From CAVSLM01 sp963728895 (GTDB lineage Bacteria; Pseudomonadota; Gammaproteobacteria; JBBQDK01): a stretch of 64,000 bases of DNA. The notes under the pieces were generated by a model. That model worked only from the letters and a program-made list of their open reading frames with translations, made no database searches and was not told where the DNA came from. The DNA lies in NCBI GenBank assembly GCA_963728895.1, contig CAVSLM010000001.1, positions 496,001 to 560,000 of the forward strand, written 5' to 3'. Made by a program: the position numbers and the translations under genes. Each line of letters opens with the position of its first letter. The stretch's first letter is position 1. This document shows, piece after piece, positions 44,631-53,102 of the stretch.

Positions 44631-44979
44631 TTCCTTCGTGAAAATTTCTTCTGGTCAGGATGCATGCACAGCACCCCTGGTGAGGCCCCGTCCGGCGTGC
44701 CGCTCGATCCGCCGAGTTCGAAGATTGTCTTGCGCGGTGAACGTGCGTTCGTGCCGATGTCGTGCATTCGCCCCTTCCGCCGGAAGCGCCCAATCGCGCG
44801 AAGTATATTACCCTCCCTTGCTGCAATCGATACCGGGAGACGGTCCTTCCGCTTTCCTGCAGAGGGGGGTGTTTTCGCCGCCCTATGCGGCAACGCGCGT
44901 TCAAAGACCTGGCGAAAAGATACGAAGCCGGACTTCCGCTCGTTACACGGGGTGGTGTCGTGTCAGTCCAACGTTTGCC
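44631..44979. other. Intergenic region upstream of the glycosyltransferase gene
   Basis: About 350 bases with no supported gene. It contains the glycosyltransferase promoter region and the 3' flank of the SRPBCC gene. Confidence 0.5.
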
Positions 44980-45474
44980 TCATCGGCACGCGCCAGGCGC
45001 CGCATGGAACGCGAGCAGGCTGGCGCCCAGATGGCGCGCGAGCCCGTGGCCGCCGGCACGCATCACCTGGTGGTGATTCCATTCGAAGACCGGTGCGAAA
45101 AGTGGCGCGAGCCGGTTCATCCAGCGCTTGGCGGGAGCCACGTCCCATGTGTACTGCACGTGCGCGATCCGGCCCTGGGTGCTCAGATCCCATCGCCCCG
45201 TTCCATTCAGTTCACCTGCGGCGAGGCCCTCGATGTAGATGGGACGTTCCAGTCCGGTGGTCCGCATGTCGAAGGACAGGCGATAGGGAAGCCTGCTCGT
45301 CCAGGTGAAACGCCGGAGCGCCCCGACGCCTTGTGCGTCGCCCGGCTCGAGGTCAACGACGGCCTCCAGATAGCGCCACCAGCGCGGCCACTCCCCGGGA
45401 ACGGAGAGCGCCTCCCAGACACGTTCCACCGGCGCATCGAGTTGCCATTCAGTCCTCAGCAGGTAGTGCCTCAT
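44980..45474 (-). CDS. SRPBCC-fold polyketide cyclase/dehydrase-like protein
   Basis: 164 residues from ATG 45474 (an ATG nine bases upstream is also in frame). Starts HYLLRTEWQLDAPVERVWEA, with PGEWPRWWRYLEAVVDLEPG and GVGALRRFTWTSRLPYRLSF, the pattern of START/Bet v1-like ligand-binding domains. WDVAPAKRWMNRLAPLFAPV lies in the long C-terminal helix. Ligand unknown; single-gene unit. Confidence 0.82.
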   Translation of the reverse strand: MRHYLLRTEWQLDAPVERVWEALSVPGEWPRWWRYLEAVVDLEPGDAQGVGALRRFTWTSRLPYRLSFDMRTTGLERPIYIEGLAAGELNGTGRWDLSTQGRIAHVQYTWDVAPAKRWMNRLAPLFAPVFEWNHHQVMRAGGHGLARHLGASLLAFHAAPGACR

Positions 45475-45510
45475 GCCGGCCATCGTACACCGGCAACGCT
45501 CCGTTGCGAG

Positions 45511-45612
45511 CCTGTGCGAGCGCCGCTCCCGGCGGCGCGATTGTGCGGGTGGCACCTACGCCCGTGGGAGCGCCGCTCCGGGCGGCGCGATTTGCGGCCC
45601 GCAGGGCCGCGC
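45511..45612 (+). repeat. Two tandem copies of REP-like family A
   Basis: 45511-45543 (GAGCGCCGCTCCCGGCGGCG then CGATTGTGCGG) and 45561-45612 (GTGGGAGCGCCGCTCCGGGC, GGCGCGATTTGCGGCCCGCA, GGGCCGCGCG) lie head to tail in the gap before the MFS gene. Confidence 0.68.
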
Positions 45613-45658
45613 GTTTCTGCGATGTTGAACCCGGACCCGACCGCAGCGGGAGATTGGA

Positions 45659-45683
45659 CGATCAATCGAGTCTGACCCCATCG
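45659..45683 (-). repeat. Dispersed motif, family E (GGGGTCAGACTCGATTGAT)
   Basis: Reads on the minus strand GATGGGGTCAGACTCGATTG. Other copies are at 57888-57915, 60801-60831 and 62846-62872. Confidence 0.65.
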
Positions 45684-45722
45684 AACGCAACCCCATCGAA
45701 CGCAGAGGAGAACGCGGAACAC

Positions 45723-46925
45723 ATGCCTTCCCAACCGCGCTACCGCGCCATTCCCAGCGGCGTCTGGGCGCTCGGCTTCGTCAGCCTGCTGATGGACAGC
45801 TCCTCCGAGATGATCCACAGCCTGCTGCCGGTTTTCCTTACCTCCGTGCTGGGTGTCGGCGCGCTGTGGGTGGGAATCATAGAAGGCATCGCCGAGGCGA
45901 CGGCGTCCATCACCCGGATCTTCTCCGGCGCGCTCAGCGACCGCGTGGGCCGGCGCAAGCCGCTGGTGCTGGCAGGCTACGGCCTTGCGGCTCTGACCAA
46001 GCCCGTATTCGCCCTGGCCACTTCGGTCGGCTGGGTGGTCACCGCCCGCTTCGTCGACCGCCTCGGCAAGGGCATCCGAGGCGCGCCGCGCGATGCGCTG
46101 GTCGCGGACCTGACGCCGCCGAACGTGCGCGGTGCGGCGTTCGGGCTGAGACAGTCGCTCGACACCGTCGGCGCCGTCGCCGGGCCGCTCATCGCCATGC
46201 TGCTCATGTGGATCAGCAGCGATGATTACCGGCTGGTCTTCTGGGTGGCCACCGTGCCCGCGGTGCTCGCGGTCGCACTCATTGTGTCGGGCGTTCGCGA
46301 GCCGGCGCACGGCGCTTCCGGCGCGCACGAACGCAGCATCGCCTGGCGCGACGTCCGGCAGTTTCCGCCGGCGTTCTGGTCGGTGGTGGCAATCGCAATG
46401 CTCATGACGCTCGCGCGCTTCAGCGAAGCGTTTCTGCTGCTGCGCGCGCAATCGGTGGGACTGCAGCCGGCACTGGTGCCACTGGTCCTGATGGCCATGA
46501 ACGTGGTCTATGCGCTCAGTGCCTATCCGGTCGGTCACTGGTCGGACCGCATCGGCAGGCGCGGCTTGCTGCTGGGCGGCTTCGCCGTGCTGATCGTGGC
46601 GGACGGCGTGCTCGCCGTCGCCGGCAGCATCGGCTGGGTGATGGTCGGCGTCGCGTTCTGGGGCCTGCACATGGGCATGACCCAGGGACTGCTCGCAGCT
46701 CTCGTCGCCGACACCGCACCCGCCGCACTGCGCGGCACCGCCTTCGGTGTGTTCAACCTGGTCTCGGGAATCGCACTGCTGCTTGCCAGCGTGACCGCCG
46801 GCTGGCTGTGGAGCACCGCGGGACCGACGGCAACCTTCTCCGCAGGCGCCACATTCACCACCGTTGCGCTGCTCGTCCTATTGTTGCGCCAGAACGCCGA
46901 GACCCGAAGGCAGACCGACCGTTGA
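45723..46925 (+). CDS. MFS transporter
   Basis: 400 residues with about 12 hydrophobic spans. The MFS loop motifs are in ALSDRVGRRKPLVLAGYGLA (between helices 2 and 3) and GHWSDRIGRRGLLLGG (between helices 8 and 9). FVDRLGKGIRGAPRDALVAD is typical of the small-compound efflux group related to fosmidomycin resistance-like and YfiS-like proteins. The substrate cannot be inferred. ATG 45723 follows AGAGGAG. Confidence 0.9.
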   Translation: MPSQPRYRAIPSGVWALGFVSLLMDSSSEMIHSLLPVFLTSVLGVGALWVGIIEGIAEATASITRIFSGALSDRVGRRKPLVLAGYGLAALTKPVFALATSVGWVVTARFVDRLGKGIRGAPRDALVADLTPPNVRGAAFGLRQSLDTVGAVAGPLIAMLLMWISSDDYRLVFWVATVPAVLAVALIVSGVREPAHGASGAHERSIAWRDVRQFPPAFWSVVAIAMLMTLARFSEAFLLLRAQSVGLQPALVPLVLMAMNVVYALSAYPVGHWSDRIGRRGLLLGGFAVLIVADGVLAVAGSIGWVMVGVAFWGLHMGMTQGLLAALVADTAPAALRGTAFGVFNLVSGIALLLASVTAGWLWSTAGPTATFSAGATFTTVALLVLLLRQNAETRRQTDR

Positions 46926-46959
46926 CGTGACCCATCGCACCCAACGATCATGCCGCCCC

Positions 46960-47010
46960 CGTAGGGTGCGCCACGCGCACGCGGACAATCAATCGCGCGC
47001 CCGCGCGCAC
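46960..47010 (+). repeat. Dispersed repeat, family C
   Basis: CGTAGGGTGCGCCACGCGCA then CGCGGACAATCAATCGCGCG. Further copies at 50386-50437, 52447-52498 and 52877-52926, with inverted partial copies at 52812-52840 and 53021-53052. It ends 5 bases from the truncated ferredoxin gene. Confidence 0.68.
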
Positions 47011-47014
47011 CGAC

Positions 47015-47185
47015 CTATTCGGGCCCGGAGATCTGGCATCTCGCCCAGAAGAGGCTGCGCTTCTGCAGCTCCTGCCAGAACGCCTGCAGCACTTCGTTGC
47101 TGCCGGCCTGCGCGCAGCAGCCGCGCGGGTGGCCTGCGGGGCGGGTCTGCGAGCAGACGAATATGTGCATTTGCGGTCGGGGCAT
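47015..47185 (-). pseudogene. Thioredoxin-like [2Fe-2S] ferredoxin, C-terminally truncated
   Basis: 56 codons begin MPRPQMHIFVCSQTRPAGHP then RGCCAQAGSNEVLQAFWQEL, the start of the thioredoxin-fold 2Fe-2S ferredoxins that often accompany nif genes. The family needs about 100 residues with two more cluster Cys; here the frame stops after KRSLFWARCQISGPE, right beside a family C repeat. It starts 10 bases after the fixX remnant. Confidence 0.65.
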
Positions 47186-47194
47186 GGCGCGTGC

Positions 47195-47400
47195 TCAGCC
47201 GAACTTGAACAGGATGCCGTAGCCGCCGCGCGGATATTCCCACGCCACGTTGCGATGGTCGGTGCAGATGATGCGGCAGGTGCGGCACTCCAGGCAGCCG
47301 TCGGTGATCAGCGTGACGCGTCCGTCGCCTTCCTGTGTGTAGCAGGCCGCCGGGCAGCAGTAGGTGCAGGCCTTGGTGCGGCATTGCACCTGGCAGACGT
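47195..47400 (-). pseudogene. fixX: FixX-type ferredoxin, joined out of frame to a fixB fragment
   Basis: Encodes DPDVCQVQCRTKACTYCCPA, then CLECRTCRIICTDHRNVAWE and YPRGGYGILFKFG, the conserved body and end of FixX/ETF-quinone oxidoreductase ferredoxins. The N-terminal 20 or so residues and start codon are missing. The sequence runs directly, with a one-base offset, from a fixB fragment, implying deletion of everything between, including fixC. Confidence 0.75.
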
Positions 47401-47665
47401 CCGGGTCGAATATGTCTCGGCGAAGGCGAACTGCGCCTCGTCGCGCTTGTCGTCGGGGATGAACTCCAGCACCTTGGTGACGATGTCGGTCTCGATCAGG
47501 CCCAGCGGCTGCTCGACGATGCGTCCGGTGCGCGTCTCGTCGCGCTCCGGCAGGTGCATCACACGCGGACGCACGGTGGCCATCTGCGGTCGGTAGTTCA
47601 ATGTCTGGATGGTGCACGGCAGGCTGCCGCCGAAGGTCGGGCGCGTGGCCGCGAGGCTGCGATTG
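47401..47665 (-). pseudogene. fixB: Middle fragment of electron-transfer flavoprotein subunit FixB/EtfA
   Basis: Reads LAATRPTFGGSLPCTIQTLN, YRPQMATVRPRVM, PERDETRTGRIVEQ and then TDIVTKVLEFIPDDKRDEAQ. The RPQMATVRP stretch is characteristic of the alpha ETF subunit of fix clusters. The N-terminal domain and the FAD-binding C-terminal domain are both gone. Its upstream end falls at a partial family B repeat (47674-47706). Confidence 0.7.
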
Positions 47666-47832
47666 TCGGCGCGCAGCGCCGCTGTTCATTGCTGCACCCA
47701 CCGGCAACACAATGCGCGAAGGTCTCGATGCCGGCGGTGCTGCAACCGTCGGCAACATGGTGCACGAGGATGCGCCGGTGTCGGCCATCCAATCGCGCCG
47801 CCGGGTTCGAGCCGCCCGCGGGCATCATGGAA

Positions 47833-47880
47833 AGGCGGCCCTGCGGGCCGCAATCGCGCCGCCGGGAGCGACGCTCCTAA
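47833..47880 (-). repeat. REP-like repeat, family A
   Basis: GGCGGCCCTGCGGGCCGCAA then TCGCGCCGCCGGGAGCGACG on the plus strand, i.e. inverted relative to the copy at 45561. Confidence 0.7.
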
Positions 47881-47990
47881 CAGGGGCTCGCTGCGGATGA
47901 TGTGCCGCCGCCGCTACCGGCTCCCGATCACGTGCCAGGGCTGGCGGCGTTGCGCAGCCGATCGATCGACCCGCGGTTGCATGCATGGCA

Positions 47991-48044
47991 CTGTGGGAGC
48001 GGGGCTATGCACCGCGATCCTGCGGCGCGCAGCGCCGCCGTTTC
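47991..48044 (+). repeat. REP-like repeat, family B
   Basis: CTGTGGGAGCGGGGCTATGC, ACCGCGATCCTGCGGCGCGC, AGCGCCGCCGTTT; nearly identical to 50681-50740. Confidence 0.7.
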
Positions 48045-48120
48045 CAGGATGCCGAAGCCAGCCGGGAAATCTCACCAGCTCCCGGGACGCTGGTGAGAAT
48101 TCCGGGATCGCCCGGCGCGT

Positions 48121-48148
48121 AAAAATAGGGCGCCCGTCAGGGCGCCCT
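48121..48148 (-). terminator. Intrinsic terminator of the glnK-amtB operon
   Basis: On the minus strand AGGGCGCC-CTGACG-GGCGCCCT is followed by ATTTTT. An 8-bp GC stem, short loop and T-run about 30 bases after the amtB stop make this the clearest rho-independent terminator of the window. Confidence 0.88.
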
Positions 48149-48176
48149 CGAAGCGGAGATGGGAGTCTGGCTCGCC

Positions 48177-49508
48177 CTATTCGTGAACGGTCTCGCCGTG
48201 GAGGTTGATGTCGAGTCCTTCGATCTCGACATCGCGCGTCACCCGCAGGCCGATGATGACATCGATGACTTTGAGGATGATGAAGGTGGCGACCGCGCAA
48301 TACACGAACACGCCGGCGACATCGTAGAACTGGATCAGCATCTGATGTCCGTTGCCGTCGGTGAGCCAACCCTTGGACGCCGAGTTGATCGCGTTCGAGG
48401 CCAACGCTCCGGTCAGCATCGCGCCCAGTGCGCCACCCACGCCATGGACGCCAAACGCATCCAGCGCATCGTCATAGCCGAAGACCTTTTTCATGTGTAC
48501 TGAGGAGAGATAGCACACCGCTCCGGCGAGGATGCCGACGATGAGCGCGCCCGACGGATTGACGAAGCCGGAAGCAGGCGTGATCGCGACAAGCCCTGCC
48601 ACCGCGCCCGAGATCATGCCGAGTACCGAGGGTTTCTTCGCGACCATCCATTCGGAGAACATCCAGGAGAGCGAGGCCGCAGCGGTCGCGATCTGGGTCA
48701 CCGCTGCCGCCATGCCGGCGTTCACATTCGCCGTGACCGCCGAGCCTGCATTGAATCCGAACCAGCCCACCCACAGCAGGGACGCGCCGATAACGCTGAG
48801 GACCAGGTTGTGGGGTGCCATGTTGTCCGTGCCGTAGCCCACGCGCTTGCCGAGGACCAGACAGGTGATGAGGCCTGCGGTGCCGGCGTTCAGATGCACC
48901 ACCGTGCCGCCTGCAAAGTCCAGCGCGCCGAGGCCGCCGAGCCAGCCGCCGCCCCACACCCAATGGGCAATCGGGCAGTAGACGAAGATGAGCCACAGCG
49001 ACATGAACCACATGAAGGCGGAGAACTTCATGCGGTCGGCGAGCGCGCCGGCAATGAGCGCCGGCGTGATGATCGCGAAGGTCATTTGAAAGAACATGTA
49101 GACCGATTCAGGAATGGTCGCCGCGAGCGGACTGACGGCGTTCAAAGCCATCGGCCCCAGAAGCAGATAGTCGAAGCTGCCGATGAACTGATTGGCCGAT
49201 GAGCTGGGATTGGTGGTGAAGGCGATGGAATAGCCGATGATCATCCACAGCACGGTGATGATGCAGGTCGCGCCGAAGGATTGCGCCACCGTCGCCAATA
49301 CGTTCTTCTTGCGCACCATGCCGCCATAGAAGAGCGCAAGCCCCGGAATGGTCATCAGCAGCACCAGCGCACTCGACGTCAGCATCCAGGCAGTGTCCCC
49401 GGTGTCGATCTTGGGTGCCTCTGCCGCGAAGACGGCGTTGGTGAATGACATCAAGGCCAAAGCCCCTGCGGTCGTGCGACCCGCAAGCCGTGCAACCGTA
49501 CGATTCAT
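48177..49508 (-). CDS. amtB: Ammonium transporter AmtB
   Basis: Trimeric inner-membrane NH3/NH4+ channel of 443 residues. A signal-like start (GALALMSFTNAVFAAE) precedes the 11 transmembrane helices. The pore twin histidines lie in DFAGGTVVHLNAG and DAFGVHGVGG; FMWFMSLWLIFVYCPIAHWV contains the conserved pore region. It follows glnK in the classic operon order, with 32 bases between them, and ends at the terminator at 48121-48148. Confidence 0.96.
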   Translation of the reverse strand: MNRTVARLAGRTTAGALALMSFTNAVFAAEAPKIDTGDTAWMLTSSALVLLMTIPGLALFYGGMVRKKNVLATVAQSFGATCIITVLWMIIGYSIAFTTNPSSSANQFIGSFDYLLLGPMALNAVSPLAATIPESVYMFFQMTFAIITPALIAGALADRMKFSAFMWFMSLWLIFVYCPIAHWVWGGGWLGGLGALDFAGGTVVHLNAGTAGLITCLVLGKRVGYGTDNMAPHNLVLSVIGASLLWVGWFGFNAGSAVTANVNAGMAAAVTQIATAAASLSWMFSEWMVAKKPSVLGMISGAVAGLVAITPASGFVNPSGALIVGILAGAVCYLSSVHMKKVFGYDDALDAFGVHGVGGALGAMLTGALASNAINSASKGWLTDGNGHQMLIQFYDVAGVFVYCAVATFIILKVIDVIIGLRVTRDVEIEGLDINLHGETVHE

Positions 49509-49540
49509 GCCAGGTTCCCCCGATAGAGTTGGAGCGCGCC

Positions 49541-49879
49541 TTAGAGCGCATTGTTGTCGATGTCACCGGTGCGGACGCGGACAACCTGCTCGATGGTGGT
49601 CACAAAGATTTTGCCGTCGCCGATTTCGCCCGTGCGGGCGTTTGTCGCAATGGTTTCGACGACCGTCTGCGCCATCTCACTGCTGACGACAAGCTCGATC
49701 TTGGCCTTCGGAAGAAAGTTCACGACGTATTCCGCGCCGCGATAGATCTCCGTGTGCCCTTTCTGCCGTCCAAATCCCTTGACCTCACTCACCGTCATGC
49801 CCTGGATGCCCCCGGCGGTCAGCGCATCGCGCACCGCGTCGAGCTTGAAAGGTTGAATGATGGCCATCACTAGTTTCAT
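49541..49879 (-). CDS. glnK: PII nitrogen regulatory protein GlnK/GlnB
   Basis: 112-residue trimeric signal protein. Tyr51 for uridylylation lies in IYRGAEYVVNFLPKAKIE, the B-loop is in ATNARTGEIGDGKIFV and the C-loop Arg in EQVVRVRTGD. Paired with amtB, it should gate the channel according to nitrogen status. AGGAG precedes ATG. A convincing sigma-54 promoter was not found upstream. Confidence 0.95.
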   Translation of the reverse strand: MKLVMAIIQPFKLDAVRDALTAGGIQGMTVSEVKGFGRQKGHTEIYRGAEYVVNFLPKAKIELVVSSEMAQTVVETIATNARTGEIGDGKIFVTTIEQVVRVRTGDIDNNAL

Positions 49880-50385
49880 CTGTGTCCTCCCGTTGCGACC
49901 TGGTTACGTGTTTGGCTGCGAGCTGGCCAAAATTCCGTCGATCAAGAAGCATGCCCGATGGTCCAATGCCGTATGTCATTGTATGGTAGTATTTTTGTGT
50001 CAGAGAAGATCGAGTCCCGAAAAGGAGTAACCCTGCTCCTTGCGCAATTTAAGTGCAGCGTTCTCGCGAATTGCCCATGGATAGAGCAAACCGGAGGATT
50101 GATCCGGCCAAGCCGTGCACCGGGCCCGGAGCTCGATGTGCGGGCGGCGCTCGCCCAGTGTTCCATTTGCAAACGCGCTGGGGATTCGACGCCGATGAAC
50201 GGGGTGGAGTGAACGCTGCGCGGGAAGCGGTCAAGCGGACGTGTTGCCATAAGGCACGTTGTCACCCAGCCTGAGGTTTCGTGTTCGACTGCGCGGGACG
50301 GCGGTTTCCCACCCCGTCACAAGAGGCGGAAGCCCGACCGCGCAGATCGCGGCTGGCACGGACGTTCGAGGCGCCGCATCGCATC

Positions 50386-50437
50386 CGTAGGGTGCGCCCC
50401 GCGCACGCGGACAATCCATCGCACGCCTGCGCGCACA
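50386..50437 (+). repeat. Dispersed repeat, family C
   Basis: CGTAGGGTGCGCCCCGCGCA then CGCGGACAATCCATCGCACG. Confidence 0.66.
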
Positions 50438-50557
50438 AAGCAAACGCCTGCTATGCACGGTGCCGGCTTACGAAAGGTCAACACCTCGCCCGGGCGACGG
50501 GGGTCGTAAACCTGCCGTGAACCACCCGCAGCTGTTCCGCGCGCGGGCGTCATGGAC

Positions 50558-50605
50558 AGGCGGCCCTGCGGGCCGCAATCGCGCCGCCGGGAGCGACGCT
50601 CCTAC
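50558..50605 (-). repeat. REP-like repeat, family A
   Basis: Plus strand GGCGGCCCTGCGGGCCGCAA then TCGCGCCGCCGGGAGCGACG, matching 47833-47880 almost base for base. Confidence 0.7.
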
Positions 50606-50680
50606 AGAGAAGTTCCTTCGTCGTCGGCAGGACGATGGGCGCCTGAGGTTGTCCGTTGGTCCTCCCGGCCTGAATGCCGG

Positions 50681-50740
50681 CACCGTGGGAGCGGGGCTAT
50701 GCACCGCGATTCTGCGGCGCGCAGCGCCGCTGTTCGTTGC
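50681..50740 (+). repeat. REP-like repeat, family B
   Basis: CACCGTGGGAGCGGGGCTAT, GCACCGCGATTCTGCGGCGC, GCAGCGCCGCTGTTCG. Confidence 0.7.
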
Positions 50741-50967
50741 GGCTCCCATCCGCAACGCAATAACAGGCAAGTGCCTATCAGGACGGAATGTTCACCTGGA
50801 GCTCGAGGCGCACCACCGATCCAACGGAGCCAGCATCCATGAACAGCCTCCGTCGATTCCGGTGTCCCGCGCAAGAAACGCGGACGCCTGATCATTCATG
50901 AATATCCCCAACGCCGGGATACTGACACCCGCCAAATCTGCAACCACACACCCCAAGGAGGTGGATC

Positions 50968-51402
50968 ATGAGCGAGGAAAAATCTTACGAAGGTAGCTGC
51001 TTTTGCGGCGCGGTCCGGTTCACGGTCAGCGGCGAGCCGGCCGGAATGGGTTATTGCCATTGCGAGTCGTGTCGAAGCTGGTCGGCGGGGCCTGTCAACG
51101 CCTTCACTTTATGGAAACCCGAAGCGGTGCAGATCACGCGGGGAGCAGACAACATCGGCACGTACAACAAGACGCCGCGCAGTTATCGCAAATGGTGCAA
51201 AACCTGTGGAGGCCACCTCTTCACGGAGCATCCCGGCTGGGGACTCACCGACGTGTATGCCGCGGTCATTCCGGACTTCCCGTACCACGCCGGCGTGCAT
51301 GTCCACTATCAGGAGACAAAGCTGCGAATGATGGACGGGTTGCCGAAGATGAAGGACCTCCCGAAGGAAATGGGTGGTTCGGGCGTCAGTGTGGCGGAAT
51401 AG
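50968..51402 (+). CDS. GFA (glutathione-dependent formaldehyde-activating enzyme-like) family protein
   Basis: 144 residues with the zinc-binding pattern of the family: GSCFCGAVRFTV, YCHCESCRSWSAG and KWCKTCGGHLFTEHPGWG. Family members are small zinc proteins, some binding S-hydroxymethylglutathione; activity here is unproven. An AAGGAGG lies 8 bases before ATG. The next gene begins 150 bases later on the same strand. Confidence 0.9.
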   Translation: MSEEKSYEGSCFCGAVRFTVSGEPAGMGYCHCESCRSWSAGPVNAFTLWKPEAVQITRGADNIGTYNKTPRSYRKWCKTCGGHLFTEHPGWGLTDVYAAVIPDFPYHAGVHVHYQETKLRMMDGLPKMKDLPKEMGGSGVSVAE

Positions 51403-51551
51403 CGCATTGGGGTCTGCAATTCCACTATTCCGGGCGTCCACGCAGGTTCTCCGACCGACCTGAGTCGTCAGGCCGAGAACCGAACCGGGGCTCAACCAGA
51501 CACTGGCCGTTTACCCAACGGCCGGCAGGCCACAACGTGAAGGAGAGAATC

Positions 51552-51953
51552 ATGACTGACGCTTACCGCATCAAGTATCTGCGGATCGTGCTGGTGTTGA
51601 CCGGCATGACATTCATCGCAGGAATTTATTTGCTCATGATCGTCTGGCCGTCCGGCTGGTCGTGGCACACCGGCTATTCGGACTACCCAATGATGATCGT
51701 CGGAATTTATGCGACACTCGGCATGTTCCTGATCATCGCAGCCCGCAATCCACTCGATCACCTCAGCCTGATTTGGTTCACTATCTGGTCGAGCGTGGTG
51801 CATGGCGGGATTATGGCCGCTCAGGCACTTGTTAGTTCCGAGCATCATGGCCATCTGGTGGGGGATGTACCTGCACTCTTCATCGTAGCAGCGGTACTGG
51901 CAGCTCTGATCCCCCGAGGCGCGAAAGCCAGATCCTCGCACGCCGTTGCCTGA
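51552..51953 (+). CDS. Four-helix membrane protein of unknown function
   Basis: 133 residues with about four hydrophobic spans (IVLVLTGMTFIAGIYLLMIV, MMIVGIYATLGMFLIIAA, LIWFTIWSSVVHGGIMAAQ, PALFIVAAVLAALIP). The second half has VHGGIMAAQALVSSEHHGHL, a pattern seen in small uncharacterised membrane proteins. AAGGAGAG supports the start. Function unknown. Confidence 0.75.
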   Translation: MTDAYRIKYLRIVLVLTGMTFIAGIYLLMIVWPSGWSWHTGYSDYPMMIVGIYATLGMFLIIAARNPLDHLSLIWFTIWSSVVHGGIMAAQALVSSEHHGHLVGDVPALFIVAAVLAALIPRGAKARSSHAVA

Positions 51954-52035
51954 TCAATCATTGAACACTGGCGCTTTGCGCATGCGCAAAGCGCCGGTTA
52001 TTCGAGGCGTTGACCCGGTCCGGAAGGGAAAGGCG

Positions 52036-52344
52036 ATGCTCGAGCTCAGACCAACCTGCGAGCACTGCAACAAACCGCTGCCAGCCGATTCGCTCGAGGC
52101 ACGCATCTGCAGTTACGAATGTACGTTTTGCGCCACGTGTGTGGATGGTGTTCTGGAAAACGTCTGCCCAAATTGTGGAGGCGGCTTTGTTCCCAGGCCG
52201 ATCAGACCATCGAGAAACTGGAAAGGCGACAACTGCCTTGGCAAGCACCCGGCGAGCACCGGGATCAGACACCGGCCGGTTGATCTGACAGCCCATGCAC
52301 AGTTCGCGGCCGCGATCAGGAACATACCGCCCGAGAAACGGTAG
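52036..52344 (+). CDS. DUF1272 zinc-ribbon protein with C-terminal extension
   Basis: 102 residues. The N-terminal 55 match DUF1272: MLELRPTCEHCNKPLPADS, RICSYECTFCATCVDGVLEN and VCPNCGGGFVPRPIRP, with four Cys pairs. The C-terminal 40 residues (after NWKGDNCLGKHPAST) are an extension that is less conserved. AAGGG precedes ATG 52036; the frame is open further upstream but without homology. Confidence 0.85.
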   Translation: MLELRPTCEHCNKPLPADSLEARICSYECTFCATCVDGVLENVCPNCGGGFVPRPIRPSRNWKGDNCLGKHPASTGIRHRPVDLTAHAQFAAAIRNIPPEKR

Positions 52345-53102
52345 CTTTCGCCCGCAAGGCGGCGCATCACGGCGCGGTCACTTTCCTGACAGATGAGTAA
52401 CAGAATATGGTCTGTCCCGCATTTCCCGCTGCGAATACGGTGGCATCCGTAGGGTGCGTCCCACGCACCGGACAATCCATCGCGCGCCCCGCGCGCACAA
52501 ACGATTTACACATTCCCCCGCCACGACGGACCGCGGGAGGCGCAGACGTAGGCAGATCGTCCGTTGCACGCACGATATTGGATTCATAGTGCAAAGGAGC
52601 ACGCCACGAGCTTCAAACGGCAAGCTGCTCGATTCTCCATAGCCATCCTTACGGATTACCTTACGGGATTGTCGTTGAAATGGAGTTTGATCGGGGACGA
52701 GAACCTCGTCTGGGTGCGGCGACTGGAGAAGTCGGTCGGGTGATGCGCGGCAGGGGGTGACGCTCCGGCCATGCTGCTCTTTATGCGTGTACAAGGCCCG
52801 GAGAGAATTATGGTCCGCGTGCGGGGGCCGCACCCCACGGGACGTCGAGACCCGCTCACCAGGTGTGTGTAAGAACGGTAGGGTGCGTCGCACGCACGCG
52901 GACAATCAACGGCACGTGTCGCGCACCCAATCCGCTCGCGACGGACGGTTGATTCTGGGCGGGCGGTGATGATTCTCACCATCGGGGTCTCTTGGCCTGC
53001 GCGGCGTCCAACGAGGCTTACGGTCCGCGTGCGGGGGCCGCACCCTACGGGGCGTCGCGACCATTCACCAAGTGTGCAAGGCAAGAACCGAATAGATTCT
53101 AT
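52345..53102. other. Gap built largely of family C repeats
   Basis: Four family C units, two in each orientation (52447-52498 and 52877-52926 direct; 52812-52840 and 53021-53052 inverted). Segments 52812-52876 and 53021-53085 form an imperfect direct repeat of about 65 bases. No gene. Confidence 0.62.
52812..53085. repeat. Imperfect 65-base direct repeat with inverted family C cores
   Basis: Both arms read GTCCGCGTGCGGGGGCCGCA, then CCC(C/T)ACGGG(A/G)CGTCG and CTCACCAGGTGTG or TTCACCAAGTGTG. They flank a forward family C unit. Confidence 0.6.

Larger units (their letters stand above)
47666..48120. other. Cluster of REP-like repeats
   Basis: Contains a partial family B copy (47674-47706), a family A copy on the minus strand (47833-47880) and a full family B copy (47991-48044). 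No gene. Confidence 0.62.
49880..50967. other. Long repeat-rich gap upstream of glnK
   Basis: About 1.1 kb without a supported gene. It holds repeats of family C (50386-50437), A (50558-50605, minus) and B (50681-50740). The left end must contain the glnK promoter; an AT-richer part lies at 49970-50010. Confidence 0.6.

Noticed and set aside
49880..49990. Possible sigma-54 promoter upstream of glnK
   Set aside because: TTGGCC...GCAG-like bases were examined, but the spacing and the TGC element do not fit TGGCAC-N5-TTGC well enough.
52345..53102. CRISPR-like reading of the family C array
   Set aside because: Units are in both orientations, irregularly spaced and diverged, so they are interspersed repeats, not a CRISPR.
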